DNA of 64,000 bases from Trochalopteron elliotii (lineage: Eukaryota; Chordata; Aves; Passeriformes; Leiothrichidae): NCBI GenBank assembly GCA_024734555.1, contig JANPWX010000215.1:940012-1004011 (forward strand), given 5' to 3'. Below the pieces are notes generated by a model that did no database searches, was not told where the DNA came from, and saw only the letters and a list, made by a program, of their open reading frames with translations. Below are positions 37,145 through 50,169 of the stretch, in pieces. The position numbers and the translations under genes are program-made. Numbering within the stretch: position 1 is the stretch's first letter; every line of letters begins with the position of its first letter.

Positions 37145-40100
37145 AGGCATCCAATTTAAAACTATAAAAGTTATTTACCTGATTTTGGACTGGTGCCTAT
37201 TTTAGAAATGACTGAAGGCTTAGATACACAAGATTTTGAAGAGGGAAAATTCACATTCACATGCCAGGTGGATAATCTGTTCCCTTTTGCATATTCCTAC
37301 TATCTTTCATTGCCAGTGAACCTTGCATTGGTCCAATAGAAGGCTGTGCATAAACATTTCCCTCAAGTTAGTTAAGCTGTGGTGACCTGTTAATCATTAG
37401 GGAGAGGAATCACTCCTGAGGTTGGGTGGTCCTAGTTAGTTTGGATGCAGCAGTGATTTCCCCTTTATCCCTGAATTCAGAAGGATGGGCATGAAGAGAA
37501 GGAAGGACATTCTCTGAATTTTTTCTTTCTGGCACAGGCTGGAACCATCACTGTGGATCCAACTCTTCAAGACCAGATGAGCAGAAGTGGTAAGAGCTCA
37601 TGGACCTGTACCCTTAAAAGCCCTAGATGGTCTGATGAGTCACTGGTCAAAAGTGTTAAAGAATGACATAGTTACTAAGGGTTAAACTGTCCTTCTGGTG
37701 AAGAGATATGAAGAGTTTAAGTGAAAATTTCCATGGAAGCTAATAGTTAAATAAGGCTACAGTTTTACAGGTTGTCCATTTAAGGATAGGAAAAGAGGGC
37801 ATGGTCATACTTACACCCACATAGGCCTTAGTGGCTATCTATAAGTCTAATGATGCAGAAGTACTCTATGACAACTCACTGTTATTATCTAGTCTCATTT
37901 ATTTTGAAAAGAAATATTTTTATGAAGGTCAGTTGCTCATTTCTGGCTGGCAACTTCTCCACTTCACAAAATGGAGAGCATTTCTTAATATCAGTGGTCT
38001 TTTCCTTGCTGATTAAACTGAACAATAAACTCCTAATTAGGAGGTCTTGAGAGTCCTGGTTTTGATGTTAGCTTTGCAAGTTATTCACTACGGGAGGTGA
38101 TAGGGTAGTAAGGGTACTTTTGAGTCATCACCAATGCCCAAACTGCTATGCAGGATATAAAAGACATGTGCAGGAGAAGAGAACTAGTCAGATTTGGAAC
38201 CTACTTTTACATCACTGTTACCCCTAAGATGACCTCAATTCATTAAAAAAGTTATTTCTTGGGAAGTGTCTTAAAAGGTTGTTTGAACTTTTAAGCTCAG
38301 ACTCAGTTGGTATTCAGACTATACCTATTCTCTACATTATTTGGGGCCATGCTTTGAAGTTTTCTCTTTCTCCTGGGTATTTCAGCTAATATGGTTCACT
38401 GCAAAATGAGAGCACAGAAAATTACAGTATCATCATATTACTTGTCTCAGGCTTGAAATGCAACAAGAAACTTAAGAAAATAGCTCTTACTACAAATTAA
38501 TACAAAGCTGTAAATAAAATCTTAAAGACAATGATTTCATAATTGTTTTAACTTAGCAATTTATTTTGTCTTTTCTTATGATATATGCATTACAGATTAC
38601 ACTATGAAAAATTTTTCTTTGGTATTTTCACTATACGTCCACTATTTAGAAGCAGCAGATTTTGCCACTGGAGTATGTCAAAAGAGTATTTAATCAGATT
38701 CACCATTTCTCTTTTTTGTACCTTTTCTCTCAAGTTTCATATATGTGCACACGCAGAATTAAGCATTTGCTTTGTCACTCTGCTGCAAGGTATGGCAGGT
38801 ATTCACTGTTGGATGGCAGCATATACATGACTAATGCCCTGGCCAATCCTGACAGCTTTGGAAACTCTGTTTGAATGGTACCTGAGAGAAAACAGTTTGT
38901 TCCTTCATAATGTTCTGAATTCTTTACTTTTCATCCTCACAAATGTTTCCTATCCTAGTAGGTCCTTATCACATTTCATAATTTGACATGACAGATGAAT
39001 TTAATCGCAGGTTGTTAAAGTATCTAGGCAATTTTAAAAAATGGTTTCACTGAAAAGAAATCTGAAAACCAACTTGATTTGAAAGCCATTTTCCAAATAC
39101 AGTGATTTTGATATGGATCAGTTTTTGTATAGAGGCAGTGATTTGGTTCGCCTTTCTCCAGAATGCAAGAGAGAGCTCTATGACATTAAAAGATCACATG
39201 GGCAATAGTTTCTGTTCCTTTCTCTTTTGTCCTAGTAAGACCATCCAGAGGATCATTATATTCTCTTTCACTGTACTTTCCTAGTCTTGGGTAAAAATAT
39301 AATGAAAACTCCTTTGCACATGGTGCACAGTTCCTTTTTTGGTACTCAAGATCCAGTTCTTCAGTTTAGTGGGTTTACAGCAGAAAATTCAGTCTTTGCC
39401 TCGTTTGCCCTAGAGACAGTCCCAACTAGAAAAGGGAGTAACAAAATTCCTCTGATGTCACAGGTGCTGAGCTACTCATGAATTCATGCTGTCACTTCTC
39501 GTATTCATTCTATCCTATGGGAAAGGTCCTTCTAAAAGCACTGCTAGAGGTAAGGCATGAAATAGAAGGGCCTGTAAGTCAAAGAAAGCAAGTTCAGATC
39601 AAGAGGATCTTTGTGACAGAATTGTTCAGTGCCCAGTGGAAGACTGTGTCAGATAGGCAGGTGTCCGCAGAGGCAGGAGGAGACTTTTCTTTCAGTGCCC
39701 CAGCACTGTATTCAAAAAGACAAGCAGTGCTTTATAGCAATGATCTCATCCACTGTGCAAAAATAGATTTGGATATGAAGTATTTCAAACATATTTTACT
39801 ATGTTGAAAATCTACCAAAATGTCTGTTTTTCTGAAAAATATTTACAAGTGAGAAACATTTTCTATGTCAAAGCATCTCAATCAAGACACTGCTAAACAG
39901 CTATATTTTTTTTAATTGATATGATAATATTTTTAAAAAATTCATTTAGACTTCTTGTATTTACTTCTAAACAGCAGTATTTTGGAATTGATCTGATTTT
40001 TTAGAGTTTTCAGTTTTGAAGTACTTTTGTAAACCTCTGTTGTATTTTCAGGCTCAGAAAAAAATGAGTGAGAGTTCAACTTAAACATCTATTAAAATCC

Positions 40101-40337
40101 CTATTTCTCCTCTTTGTGTGCATGCAGTGTGTTTTGAGGGGTTTTTTATTATTACATTTTAAGACAATTTATGTGTTGTTATTATATTCCATAATGACAT
40201 CTATTGCAGCAAAGTGAGACAATATCAGACAAAAATCATTAATATTTCCTAGATTCCAATCTGAAACTCGGAATTATCAACAATGCTTCATTGGTTTGAG
40301 TGCTTCTGTCTTACAACATTTTAGAACCTTCCTACCA

Positions 40338-40352
40338 AAAAAAAAAAAAAAG
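40338..40352. repeat. Poly-A tract
   Basis: A homopolymer A run; no retroposed body recognised in front of it. Confidence 0.7.
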
Positions 40353-43112
40353 GCAATTTAAGTCACCTATAATGAAAAATCTGAAACTAAACTAAACTAA
40401 AGTCTGTATATGTGTATATATGTAAAGTGGTGCTTTGTTAAACCAGAATTAGGGAAAATAGAATAATATTTCATGTAATGACTGCAGTTAGTTCAGTTGT
40501 GATGAGAAGATGAGAAGACAAATTGAATGTGTGGGTGTTTCTGTGTGTACAAAAGAGGAAGGGAGATTACAAACTGGATTAAAAAACCCCCAACAACCAC
40601 TGCCATCAGTACTGAGCAGAACTGCCAAAGATGCCAGCTTCATCATTTACTGCAGCTGTGCACCTGCAAATGCCACCTGGATTCTCTGTCACTGCAGCAG
40701 TTTCAGAAAGGTCTGAATATTCAGCCACTGAGTATTCTCATGTTTTATCTACAAAATATTCTAATTACTTTTGCTGCTAATAAGTGGCAGAGGGAAAAAA
40801 ATGCCTCTAGGATTTGGCTCTGTGAGCAATAGGGGTTGCCGTGGTTAAGAGTAACTTAATCTACTGTGCCAACAGCTGCATCAGTAGACTGCATCAAGCA
40901 ATCAAATAAGGATTAAAGAAAAAGTCACATTGGCTTTAATTGTCTTAGTTTGTCTGCTTGGCATACATTGCAGAAAACAATTAATTCAGGCTGTTGCTAA
41001 CAAAGAATAACCTCAGAAAGTTTAGCGTTTATGAGGAGTCCAGCTGAAATGCAACTTCCTTAAACTTTCTTTGCATTTTCTATCATCGGAAAGGAAAAAT
41101 AATAATATATCACTGTTTTTCTCAGGGAATAGCTATTGTATATTAATACTATTAACATTCAAAAGAAAAATTACCTGTGCTGTAGACTTAGATTTATTTT
41201 AAATTAAGTCATAACACTGAAGTCTGCTGAACAGTGGAAAATGGGAGAAAGTAAGATCTGACAATCAAATCAAACAAGTTATGGCAGCCAGGTACTGGCT
41301 TGGTGATTTGAGACTACATGGATTGACAATAAATGGAGGAAAATTCAAAAGGGAAGATGTGAAAGGTTGCAAGACTATACCTACATAAATACAGCAAATT
41401 TTCTCACTCCTCTGTAAATCTCCATAGTTCAATCCCTCGGCCATCCTTTCATCCTGAAAGGTCTGCAGAATTTTTGAGAGTGAGGTGAGCTGGGGTTTTT
41501 TTGCACTGGAATCTTTCTTATCCAATCTGGTCATTCTTTATTTTTTCAATCAATCAGAGACTTGGAAGCAAAAATAAACAGTCCCCAGCTGGTTTCCTAA
41601 GAGAGCCACAGAAATGAACCCAAGACTCAGCCTACGATTATAGAATTAGGCTTATACTTTACAAATGTGGAGGGATGGTTATTATGACAATGAACCATGT
41701 AAGAAGGTTCACTTTTGTGAGGGACCTTACAAACATCAGGAAGAAACCAGTGTGGTACAGAGGGAAATGCTCAACAGTATGGAGGAGCTCAGTGAAGAAT
41801 AACATATGATAGACTCATCACATCAATTAAATTTTTTGTGCTCTCCAATCTGTCACTGGGGATCATAGGGAGACCACAGGATATGCAGTATCAGTAATCA
41901 TGATGAAACAGGATTAGGGCCCAGATAAAGGTTTTACCTGTAAATAGCTGGGTGATAGCCAAGCACCAAGACAACAGGAAGATTATGGAAAGGAATATGG
42001 TTTATAAAATAAGATGTCATTATTTACGTCATTCTTTAGTTTATGTTAGAGGCTTCATGAAGTCTGCTAGAAACACCTGAATTTTAAAATGTTATGGAAG
42101 AAAAAGTGGCATGATTTATAGATTAAAAAGACCTAACAAATGAAAGAAAGAAATGAAGGCATATGGTCTCAATGTTACAGGGCCAGAAACAAATGAAATA
42201 TATAAAGCATATCAGAGAGTCTACAAAGAGATTTGTGAATTCATTTTGTTTACCCAAACTCATCAAAAGGTTTTAAGTAAAAATGAGAACGAATGACACT
42301 CTTTCATGTGAATCTTTTGCTAGAGCTGTGATTGTCATAGACAGTGGGCCACATTTAAGCAGTTCTTGTAGTAGACACAAAACTTTATGTACAAATGTGA
42401 CTAAACAATCAAAATAATTTCACACATTTGAATGATAGTTTCTATTGAATATGGAATGTAGCAATGTTACTACTTCCCAGAGAAGCCCTATAGTGTTTAA
42501 AATAAGCTTTTACAACAGTATTCTGCACTGTGTGTACTTTGATAGCTTCTATGCATTGCCACATAGAGCTGTTTGTACAATGGGATGATTTTTTCCATTT
42601 TGTCATATATAAAACAAATTACACTTGAAGTAATTTCTTGTAATTTTGCTTTCCAATGTGCTTAGCAGAAGACAATAAAACTGGAGAAAACAATAACCCC
42701 CAGTTTTAACATGTGACTTTGAGGACTCAGTGTGCTCAGTGCACCATCAGAAGGGGCAGCATAAAGTGATATTTCCTTCACAATTACCTACGTGATGAAG
42801 AAATTGCACTTATAATATAAAACACCTCTTCCATGGGTACTTAGTCATGTCCCTATACTGCCTTGTTTTTGAAAAGGACTATCTCCACAAAAGCCTTTGC
42901 ATTTCTCCAAGAAGACAAGTTGCTATCAGTGAAGCTGTTATGGGATAAAATTTATTTTTTATTTCTTGCAGACATAAAGAGATATGACCCAACCTAGTAA
43001 ACAACCTTAATTGAGAACTTCTTGGGAATTCACAATTAGATCTTTTTCAGGTAAAAATCATGTCCTTTACAAAATTTGGATGCTATTTTCCCAGTTTTTT
43101 GACCTTAAAACG

Positions 43113-43124
43113 CCCCCCCCCCCC
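43113..43124. repeat. Poly-C tract (12 C)
   Basis: A 12-base C homopolymer in otherwise AT-rich sequence; could be a length-error site in the assembly. Confidence 0.9.
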
Positions 43125-44979
43125 AAACAATATTGTCTGAATCTTTTGGTGTTTTGAAGAAATTGCACTTCCTTTTTGGTCTCTAACTTAAATTATAATT
43201 TTCTTCCCTTAAGCAAAAAGCAGCGGCTCAAGTCTGTAATTCACAATGTGTACAATGGGGCCATAAAGGTAAATAAAAATATAGATATTTCTTGTCTCTT
43301 TTCACACATACATGCACAAAGATGTCTTTTCCTCATCCACTTCATAAACATAGTAATGACAGTAAATGGTCTTTTATGGCTTTAAACACATTTCTGAATG
43401 CTGATTAAATACTTTTCTGATGTGAATGCTGACTCACATTTACTTGCCACAGTTGGTCCACTTTGCTTTCTCCCATTCCCTGGAAAAGCCAAACAGTTCT
43501 GAGGCAGTGTAGTCTGAGGACCGGTATCGGAGAAATAAAGTTTTCTGCTTATTGTGTTTACAGAATGTAGGTACTGCAATCACCTCCTAAAAAGCACTAT
43601 GGACTAAGAATTTCTACTGTTAAAAGGTGAAATAAACCAAATGTGTGGTATATGGAAAGAATTTTGTATAATTTATTATTATATTGTTGTCAGAGTTTAG
43701 GTAAATAATTCTTTAAAATTATATCATACAATGAATTTACAATTAAAGAGTTTGTTTTCTTGTTTTTAATCCCAGTGAAGAACAAGATAAAATATTAAAG
43801 CATTCTTCTTGCTCCTTTTTCAAATGATCCTTGCCTGCTTTGCCAAGAAACAAAATTCAGAGAAGAAATCAAAGTTTACTGTTAATACTATACAGAGTCA
43901 CCCAAAGAAGTGGCAAAGACTCACAGAGAAGGGTCAGCCCTTGAGATGTTTTCTAAAGTACAATGGCTACCACTCACACTATCCACCAAAAAGACTGAAG
44001 AATATGAAGAAAATGCCTGAGATACAATACATGCACCAGCACCTGTTTGCAGATATAATCACTCATTTGGAAGCCTCTCTGCTGGTCACCGATTTACAGT
44101 TGTGTCTATACTTTTTATGATAAAATATAGAATGTCTTTATGGTTCTGTTCAGAAAGTGTTGACCTGGCCTTCAGTAAGCCTTCCTCTTCTAGAACAGAT
44201 ATTCAAATGACATGTATGAAGTCATTACTTGTTTTCTACCACTAAGATATGGGAGCCAGGTAGTTTCAAATCTGGGCAACACAACTTCTATTTGTCAAAC
44301 GCACCCTGAGGCTCTGAGAGTGTGCATCTGTCACAGCTATAGTGCAACTGGGTGGGTCTGACTGATGGTGATTTAGTAAAGTGCCAACATAACTGAGTAA
44401 GATTGAAGATGACTTCACCGATATGCTTGAATTGGCATTAGTATTAATGAACAGGACAGCACATATCTTGACATGAGTAAGTGGTCACAGCCTGGGAGTG
44501 TGGAAGTGAATATTAGCTCACATGACTTGGTGTTACTCTGCATGGGTGTACGTGTGACACATGAATGATTACTGGAAGTCAGCATCTGTGGGTGGGAGTA
44601 GCAGTGTCACTTTATATAAATGAGTATCCATGACAAGGGGCAATTTAGTTTCTGCCTAAAGATTTCCTGTTGGTAGAGAATAACCTACTATCTTCCAGTG
44701 ACAGAATATCCACTCCCTTCAGGCAGTTACTCTCTACTTTCCATTAAGCTGTGGTAATTCTTAAAATTTCTGAAACTACAGATATGTATCACTCTGATTT
44801 AGGTTGGAAAGTGATATTGTCTTTAATCTTGGTTTGAATCTGAGCCTTCATTACTGTATAATTTGCTCAGTTTCTCTAATAGATTATATCTGTTTCCTGA
44901 TTGATGGGATATTATCTCTCTTTCATGCTCCCTGTCAAAAGTGACTTCTGAAATTATTAGGGCATAACACTGTCTATAT

Positions 44980-45020
44980 GCATGCATGCACACTTATGCA
45001 TGTATGTATGTATATATGTT
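44980..45020. repeat. Imperfect (TGCA)n/(TATG)n tract
   Basis: Short runs of ATGC and TATG units in succession; simple repeat. Confidence 0.7.
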
Positions 45021-48000
45021 TGCAGTCATTAAAAAATAATGAATATTACTTCAGAAGAAAGCAAATCTAGGTATTAAATAAACTAGATTTCAGGGTAGTA
45101 GAAACCTCTTCATGCAACACTAAATTTACAATGGAAACCTGAATTTTTGTGAGGGTACCTTAGCCCTTTTGAAACTGCACTGGAAAGAGCTCATTTGAAA
45201 GGGAAAGTTCCCAGCTTTCACCCAGACAATCCCTGGCTGACAGCCATCCTGTCTGCAGCAGCAGGGCGGAGCTGAGGCTGCAAGAGTTAAACAGTAAGGT
45301 TTGCCCAGTTGTCCCTAAGAGTGAGCTGGGCAGCAGCTGCTAGCACGAACCAGTAGTCGATCTCAAATGCTTCTGAATCAATTGGACATTCTTCTGTGCC
45401 AGCTCTGGAATCAAAATGCCTGGTATGGATATGGGATGAGTATGGAAGGTCATATTATTCTCCTTCCAGGCATGGTGATGCAGTCTCCTCCTGTGGACAA
45501 CTCCCAGTACTTGCAAAGAGTTAGGAAGAACTGATCACTCCTGACGACCCTGCTCAGGGTATGGCTCTCTCAAAACTCCTTTTTTTCCCAGCAGAAGCAG
45601 GTACCTACCACCTTCTTGACACTGCCCAGGATTAACAGCAATCAGTTAATTCTGTTAATATGTTAATTCTGTGTCTGCACTGCCCCAAGCAGAGAGTTAA
45701 GAGCCTCTTTTTGGTTAAAAAGCATGTGCATAAAAAGTCTTCAAAATAATTATGCAAGATTTTCAATAAATGTGGGTTTTGCAAAATGTAGCAAAAAGAA
45801 AGAAGTAAAATAAGCAGGTCCAAACCTGATACCAGCAACCTCAACTCCTCTTACCACCAAATATCAGGACAGGTATAATTCTCCTCCCTTTATTCACATG
45901 AAAAAATAAAACGCATGCACACTCTTGCAATCTTTCTATTATTCCTAATACTCTCAGAAATGTCTCTCTTTAGTCAACCGTCTTTACTGTGAGTTTCTTT
46001 AAATCATGATCTTCCAAATTCTGTGGAACATAGTGCCTATTTAATGAAAATTAGAGTTGTTAAATTAACAAAGACTGACTGAAGATAGGATTCTTTTCTC
46101 ATAATAGAAATCCTGCTGTACCAACAACTACTTTTAGAGAATCCTATGACAAAATATTTGTACTTGAGTATTCATGTTCCTATATTTTATTTTCCCAAAT
46201 AAGAGTGAATTTATGGATATTGTGATGTCTGAGTATTTCTTATTGAGAATATGGACCTACTTTATATGCTAGCAGTCCTCAACCATAGAGATCTCAAATG
46301 TGTAGGGACAATTTAAATATGTTTTCGCAAATTACTTTCACTAATGTGGACTTAGTGTTTTTGATGACTCCTCTCCTGTTGCTTCTTACAAAGGATGTGA
46401 ATCTGTATCATGATGAGGCATCTGCAGACCACCCACAATAAGACATTCTGCATCTCCCTTTCCTTGCCTGGTATTTACCTAGTGACAATATACTCAGCAG
46501 AAGGGAGGTGATGGACTTTTTTTTTAACCCTTAGTATTTAAAAACCTGACAATAGGAATAATACAGAAGGCACAAGTGTTGCAGAAACATTCCTTTTATG
46601 AAAAGGAAAAAGTGACAAATTGGTCCACATGACTTCCCATTTACAGGACATATCCATTTTCTTAACAGTAATTTTCATCAGCCATTTAAATAAGTGACCT
46701 TATAAATAAGACTATGTGTAAATCATGAACACCATCATGCAGGAAGATGACAGATTTTATGGATTGGTCATGGCAAAAATGGCAAATTTCACAGTTTGTC
46801 ATGCATTTATGGAGATGGTTACAAAAACATAAAGTCATTTATGGTGGTAAAAATGATACTGAAAGGATACAAGTTGTATTTTTAACAAGTATAAATCATA
46901 AAGATATGTGACATTCTGTCAGTGGATTTGGGAAAGATTGTTTTAAACTGCTGAAAGACACAAAACCAAATAAAACAACAAAGTAATTGTGGTGGGTTCT
47001 GTCAGAAAGGAAAGAAAAAATAACACAGAAGAATGCAACCACTTAAAATCAAATTTAATATGCTTGGAGTAGTTAAATTTGCACGGAAGTGTTCAGCCTG
47101 TGTGTTGTCATGAGCTCTGATGCATAACGTAAACACAGTGGAAAGGTGCAAAGACTTTTTTTTAAGGCAGTGTAAATGCAGGGTATTATTGTGGAAGATA
47201 ATAAAAACTATTCTTACAGTAACAAAGTTGTGTAATTAAAGCTGCCTTCTGAAGTGCAAAATCTGATTCAGCCACCTATAACCATGTCACTTCAGTCTGT
47301 GATATTTTCTGGTTAATCTAAACAGAGCTGAAACTTAGTGTCTACTTAGCTGGGACGCCAAGAGGTCATAGCATTTAAAAAGTGTTGGCTGGGTTTTAGA
47401 TTCTCTGGCTTTTGACTGTTCTTTTTGAGAGACTGCTTAAATGTTCTTATCATTAGAATAATATTACTGACTCTAGGCAACTGTCTTGATTTTGACTCTG
47501 CAAACCTAGAATTTCTTTTGAAAATGTGCCAATGCTCAAATCTGTCTGGAGCAGGTGTCTGGACAAGAGACCTTCTGAAGCTCATTACAGCCTAAACTGT
47601 TCCATGATTCTCCCTGAAACCTGTCTGAAACCCTGTATATCAGTTCTGAGCTGAAGTATTTCTCTACGCAGCAGCCACCCGGTAAGCTGAAATTATAGAG
47701 CTCACCACTGTTTTGTGACCTTTCAGCAGAATTTACCTAATTAAAGAGATTCAGAAGTACAATATATCTGAAGTTAAAAACAGTCGTAGGTCAGCCAGCA
47801 GTGAGACAGCAAGAAAATACCATAATTTCAACAGCAGCTAGTTATGAAGCAAGTAAGGCCCAGATTAATGTACATCTTCTGACTGGATCCAAAGATAGAG
47901 TGATGAAATATTTGGAAGTTCAGTATGTTGACTAGATGAAAAAGACGGCCTTCTTGCAATTTTCTTTCCAAAATATAATGTTTTTGAAGCTTATAAATCT

Positions 48001-48295
48001 GCAGCTTTCAAACTTTTCATCTGTATCAATTCCCCAAATGACTTTATGTTAGTTAATGACATCTAAAAGGGCTGCAGAACAAGACTAATGTAGCACCTTC
48101 TGCAGCAAAGTTCTTCAGTGGGTAAAATAAAGGCATTTAGTTAGAGAGCATTTTCCAAGAGACTGTCTGTCCTGGTGTAGGGCAAATTTGGGAGGAAACC
48201 TCCGAATGGTGCTCCTCTGGAAAGCAAATCCAAACAGTCCCTTCCCCCAGCCAGTCTGGGAAAAGGACTCCCTCAGAGAAAAGTGGAAAAAATTA

Positions 48296-48301
48296 TTTAT
48301 T
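48296..48301 (-). promoter_or_regulatory. Polyadenylation signal within LTR
   Basis: AATAAA on the minus strand about 130 bp before the 3' end of the LTR, where the R region is expected. Confidence 0.45.
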
Positions 48302-48330
48302 TAACAAACAAAATGTCCACAAGCATAAAG

Positions 48331-48331
48331 A

Positions 48332-48378
<47 letters not shown>

Positions 48379-48389
48379 NACGTGGGTTA

Positions 48390-48445
<56 letters not shown>
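48331..48445. repeat. Interrupted (AAT)n microsatellite with one N
   Basis: Two long AAT arrays (48331-48380 and 48390-48445) are separated by CGTGGGTTA. A single N at 48379 marks an unresolved base at the junction. Array length in the assembly should be treated as uncertain. Confidence 0.95.
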
Positions 48446-48446
<1 letters not shown>

Positions 48447-48909
48447 CAATAAAACCTCTCGCTGCTCCGAAGAGAGATGGCAAAACTGAGAGTCCATGCC
48501 AGGAGTCTGTTTATCAGTCCCAGTCCCTTCGGAGCAGAAAAATGCCAAGTCCCTGCCCGGTGGGCCATGGGCGCAAGATCCCGGTACTCCTCTGGGTTTT
48601 TTCAGTCCAGAGCAGATTTAAACAGTCCCAAGAAAAAAAGGGAAAAAACAGTCCAGGAAAGCTTCTTTGCCTCAGCTAGCTAGACTAAGAAAAGGAAAGA
48701 AACTTTCTCCCTGGCTGCCGTCTGTGCATCTGATGAAAAACACACACAGTCCCAAGGACGAGAAAAGATCTTGAGGAGTGAACACTGTTTCTCAAAACAA
48801 ACTACGTGCTTCTTCTTTCCCTGCGCACTCTCAGAACCAGTCTTAAAGGTTCAGAACACAGAACAGACGACTGGAGATACAGGTATCATAGTCACCCTAA
48901 GACAGTGTC

Positions 48910-49728
48910 ACAATAATTTGAGAATGCAGTAGACAATCCACTACAACACACTTGCAGGAATGTGTTTAAGACAATGAACAGTTAGTCTGCAACTAAAAAT
49001 ACAATATTTATTAGTTTTACGTGCTTCACAAACATGATAAAATCTTTCTGCTAATGCTCTCAAGATATAATATAGGACTAGACACAGTGCTTTATAGTAA
49101 ACTGGACTAATTTTACAGTGAGGTTCCTTAATTCAGTGGTAGTATCACATAGCATCTTGAAAATTATGCTGCAATTACATTTGAAATAGAAAATAAGCCA
49201 TATAATCAGAATATGTGCTGTATTTTTACCACACTGTTAGTTTACTTTGCTTTCTTTACCTTTTCAGATTTGCAAAGTTGAAAACTGTTAGATTAAAGCT
49301 ACTTTTAAAAAAGTAAAGTAAAGTACTTTTAAAAAAGTATTAAAGCTAGTTTTTGAGACTTGTGTTTGGTGGCTTTTTAGCCATTTCCTTAACAGGAAAT
49401 CAGAACAATCAGACGTGTTAAAATCTGCCTGCAAAGAACTCTTTGTAGGAATCTAGGCAAGAAAACAAAGTTTATATTTTACAAAATTAATCATTATTAT
49501 CACAGCTGCACTGGTGCAAATTCTCACCATTAAACTTTCTAGATAGTCTCAAAAACAGTAATAGCACTACATTCACATGATCTCAAGCAATTAAATTAAC
49601 ATAATTTAATGAACTAACACTTTTTCTGAGCCATGGTAATGGTTGTTTATAAAAGAGCCAGGATGGAGACATTTCTGTTTTGTAACAAGCACATGAAGGA
49701 CAAGGATGTAGAGATGTGTTGTGTACAC
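48910..49728. other. Anonymous AT-rich sequence
   Basis: No gene. Contains the palindromic duplication at 49292-49347. Confidence 0.45.
49292..49347. repeat. Palindromic word duplicated, period 24
   Basis: ACTTTTAAAAAAGTA occurs at 49301-49315 and 49325-49339, and ATTAAAGCT lies at 49292-49300 and again at 49339-49347. The core ACTTTT/AAAAGT is itself an inverted repeat. Confidence 0.8.
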
Positions 49729-50165
49729 TCTGGGTGCCGGATTGTCATGACTTGGGTGTGTGCTGAGCACAAGCTGAATGTGTGATTGCCAAGTGCATGA
49801 CGGATGCGTGATTGTTGTGTCAGGCATGTGATGGGCATTTGATTGTCCCAGAGCATCAGTGAGAATTTCTTCATGGAAAGGATCATCAAGCTTTGGAACA
49901 GGCTGCCCAGGCAGCTGGTAGATCCACCGTCCTTGGAGGTGTTCAAGAAACGGCTGGAAGTGGAACTTAATGCCATGGTCTAATTGACAAGGTGAAAATC
50001 AGTCAAAGGTTGGACTCAATGATCTTGGACATCTTTTCCAACATAAATGGTTCTGTGATTCTGTGATTGGCATGTGAAACCCTTGTGATTGCTGTGTGAT
50101 GAGCACAAGTAGCATGTGCTAGCCATGTAATTGCCACCCCAGGCATGCACCATCTGTGCACCATC
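49729..50165. repeat. Degenerate minisatellite interrupted by a CR1 tail
   Basis: Both sides of the CR1 fragment at 49859-50068 consist of loose units of roughly 26-32 bp beginning TGATTG and containing GGCATGTGA or GCATG words. The phrase GTGTG(C/A)TGAGCACAAG is present at about 49757-49773 and again at 50094-50109. The units are diverged, so the period is approximate. Confidence 0.5.
49859..50068 (+). mobile_element. CR1 LINE 3' end, 5'-truncated
   Basis: Opens in the last codons of CR1 ORF2 ('gagaatttcttcatggaaag', then 'ctttggaacaggctgcccag'). It continues through 'gtccttggaggtgttcaaga' and the 3' UTR 'aaggttggactcaatgatct', and ends in the terminal repeat GGTTCTGTGATTCTGTGATT. About 210 bp. 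It is close in wording to the copy at 25258-25456, so both belong to related CR1 subfamilies. Confidence 0.88.
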
Positions 50166-50169
50166 CATG

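Larger units (their letters stand above)
37152..48160. other. Anonymous AT-rich sequence
   Basis: About 11 kb without a recognisable exon, RNA gene or transposon. Open frames up to 109 codons (near 39478-39807 and 43809-44120, plus strand) carry no known motif and I treat them as chance. A GC-richer patch lies at 45180-45380. Minor simple repeats are listed separately. Confidence 0.45.
48168..48904 (-). mobile_element. Solo LTR of an endogenous retrovirus, 737 bp
   Basis: Read on the minus strand it begins TGTCTTAGGGTGACTATG and ends CTACACCAGGACA, so it has TG...CA ends, and the terminal words TGTCTT and AGGACA form the short inverted repeat usual for LTRs. Flanking pentamers CTGTC (48163-48167) and GTGTC (48905-48909) agree at 4 of 5 bases and may be a 5-bp target duplication. 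A minus-strand AATAAA lies at 48296-48301. The middle carries two AAT arrays. No retroviral genes adjoin it. The wording fits a passerine LTR type that I recognise but do not name. The leucine and tyrosine runs in the overlapping open frames come from the AAT array. Confidence 0.65.

Noticed and set aside
48293..48568. Poly-leucine, poly-isoleucine and poly-tyrosine frames
   Set aside because: Pure products of the AAT microsatellite within the LTR.
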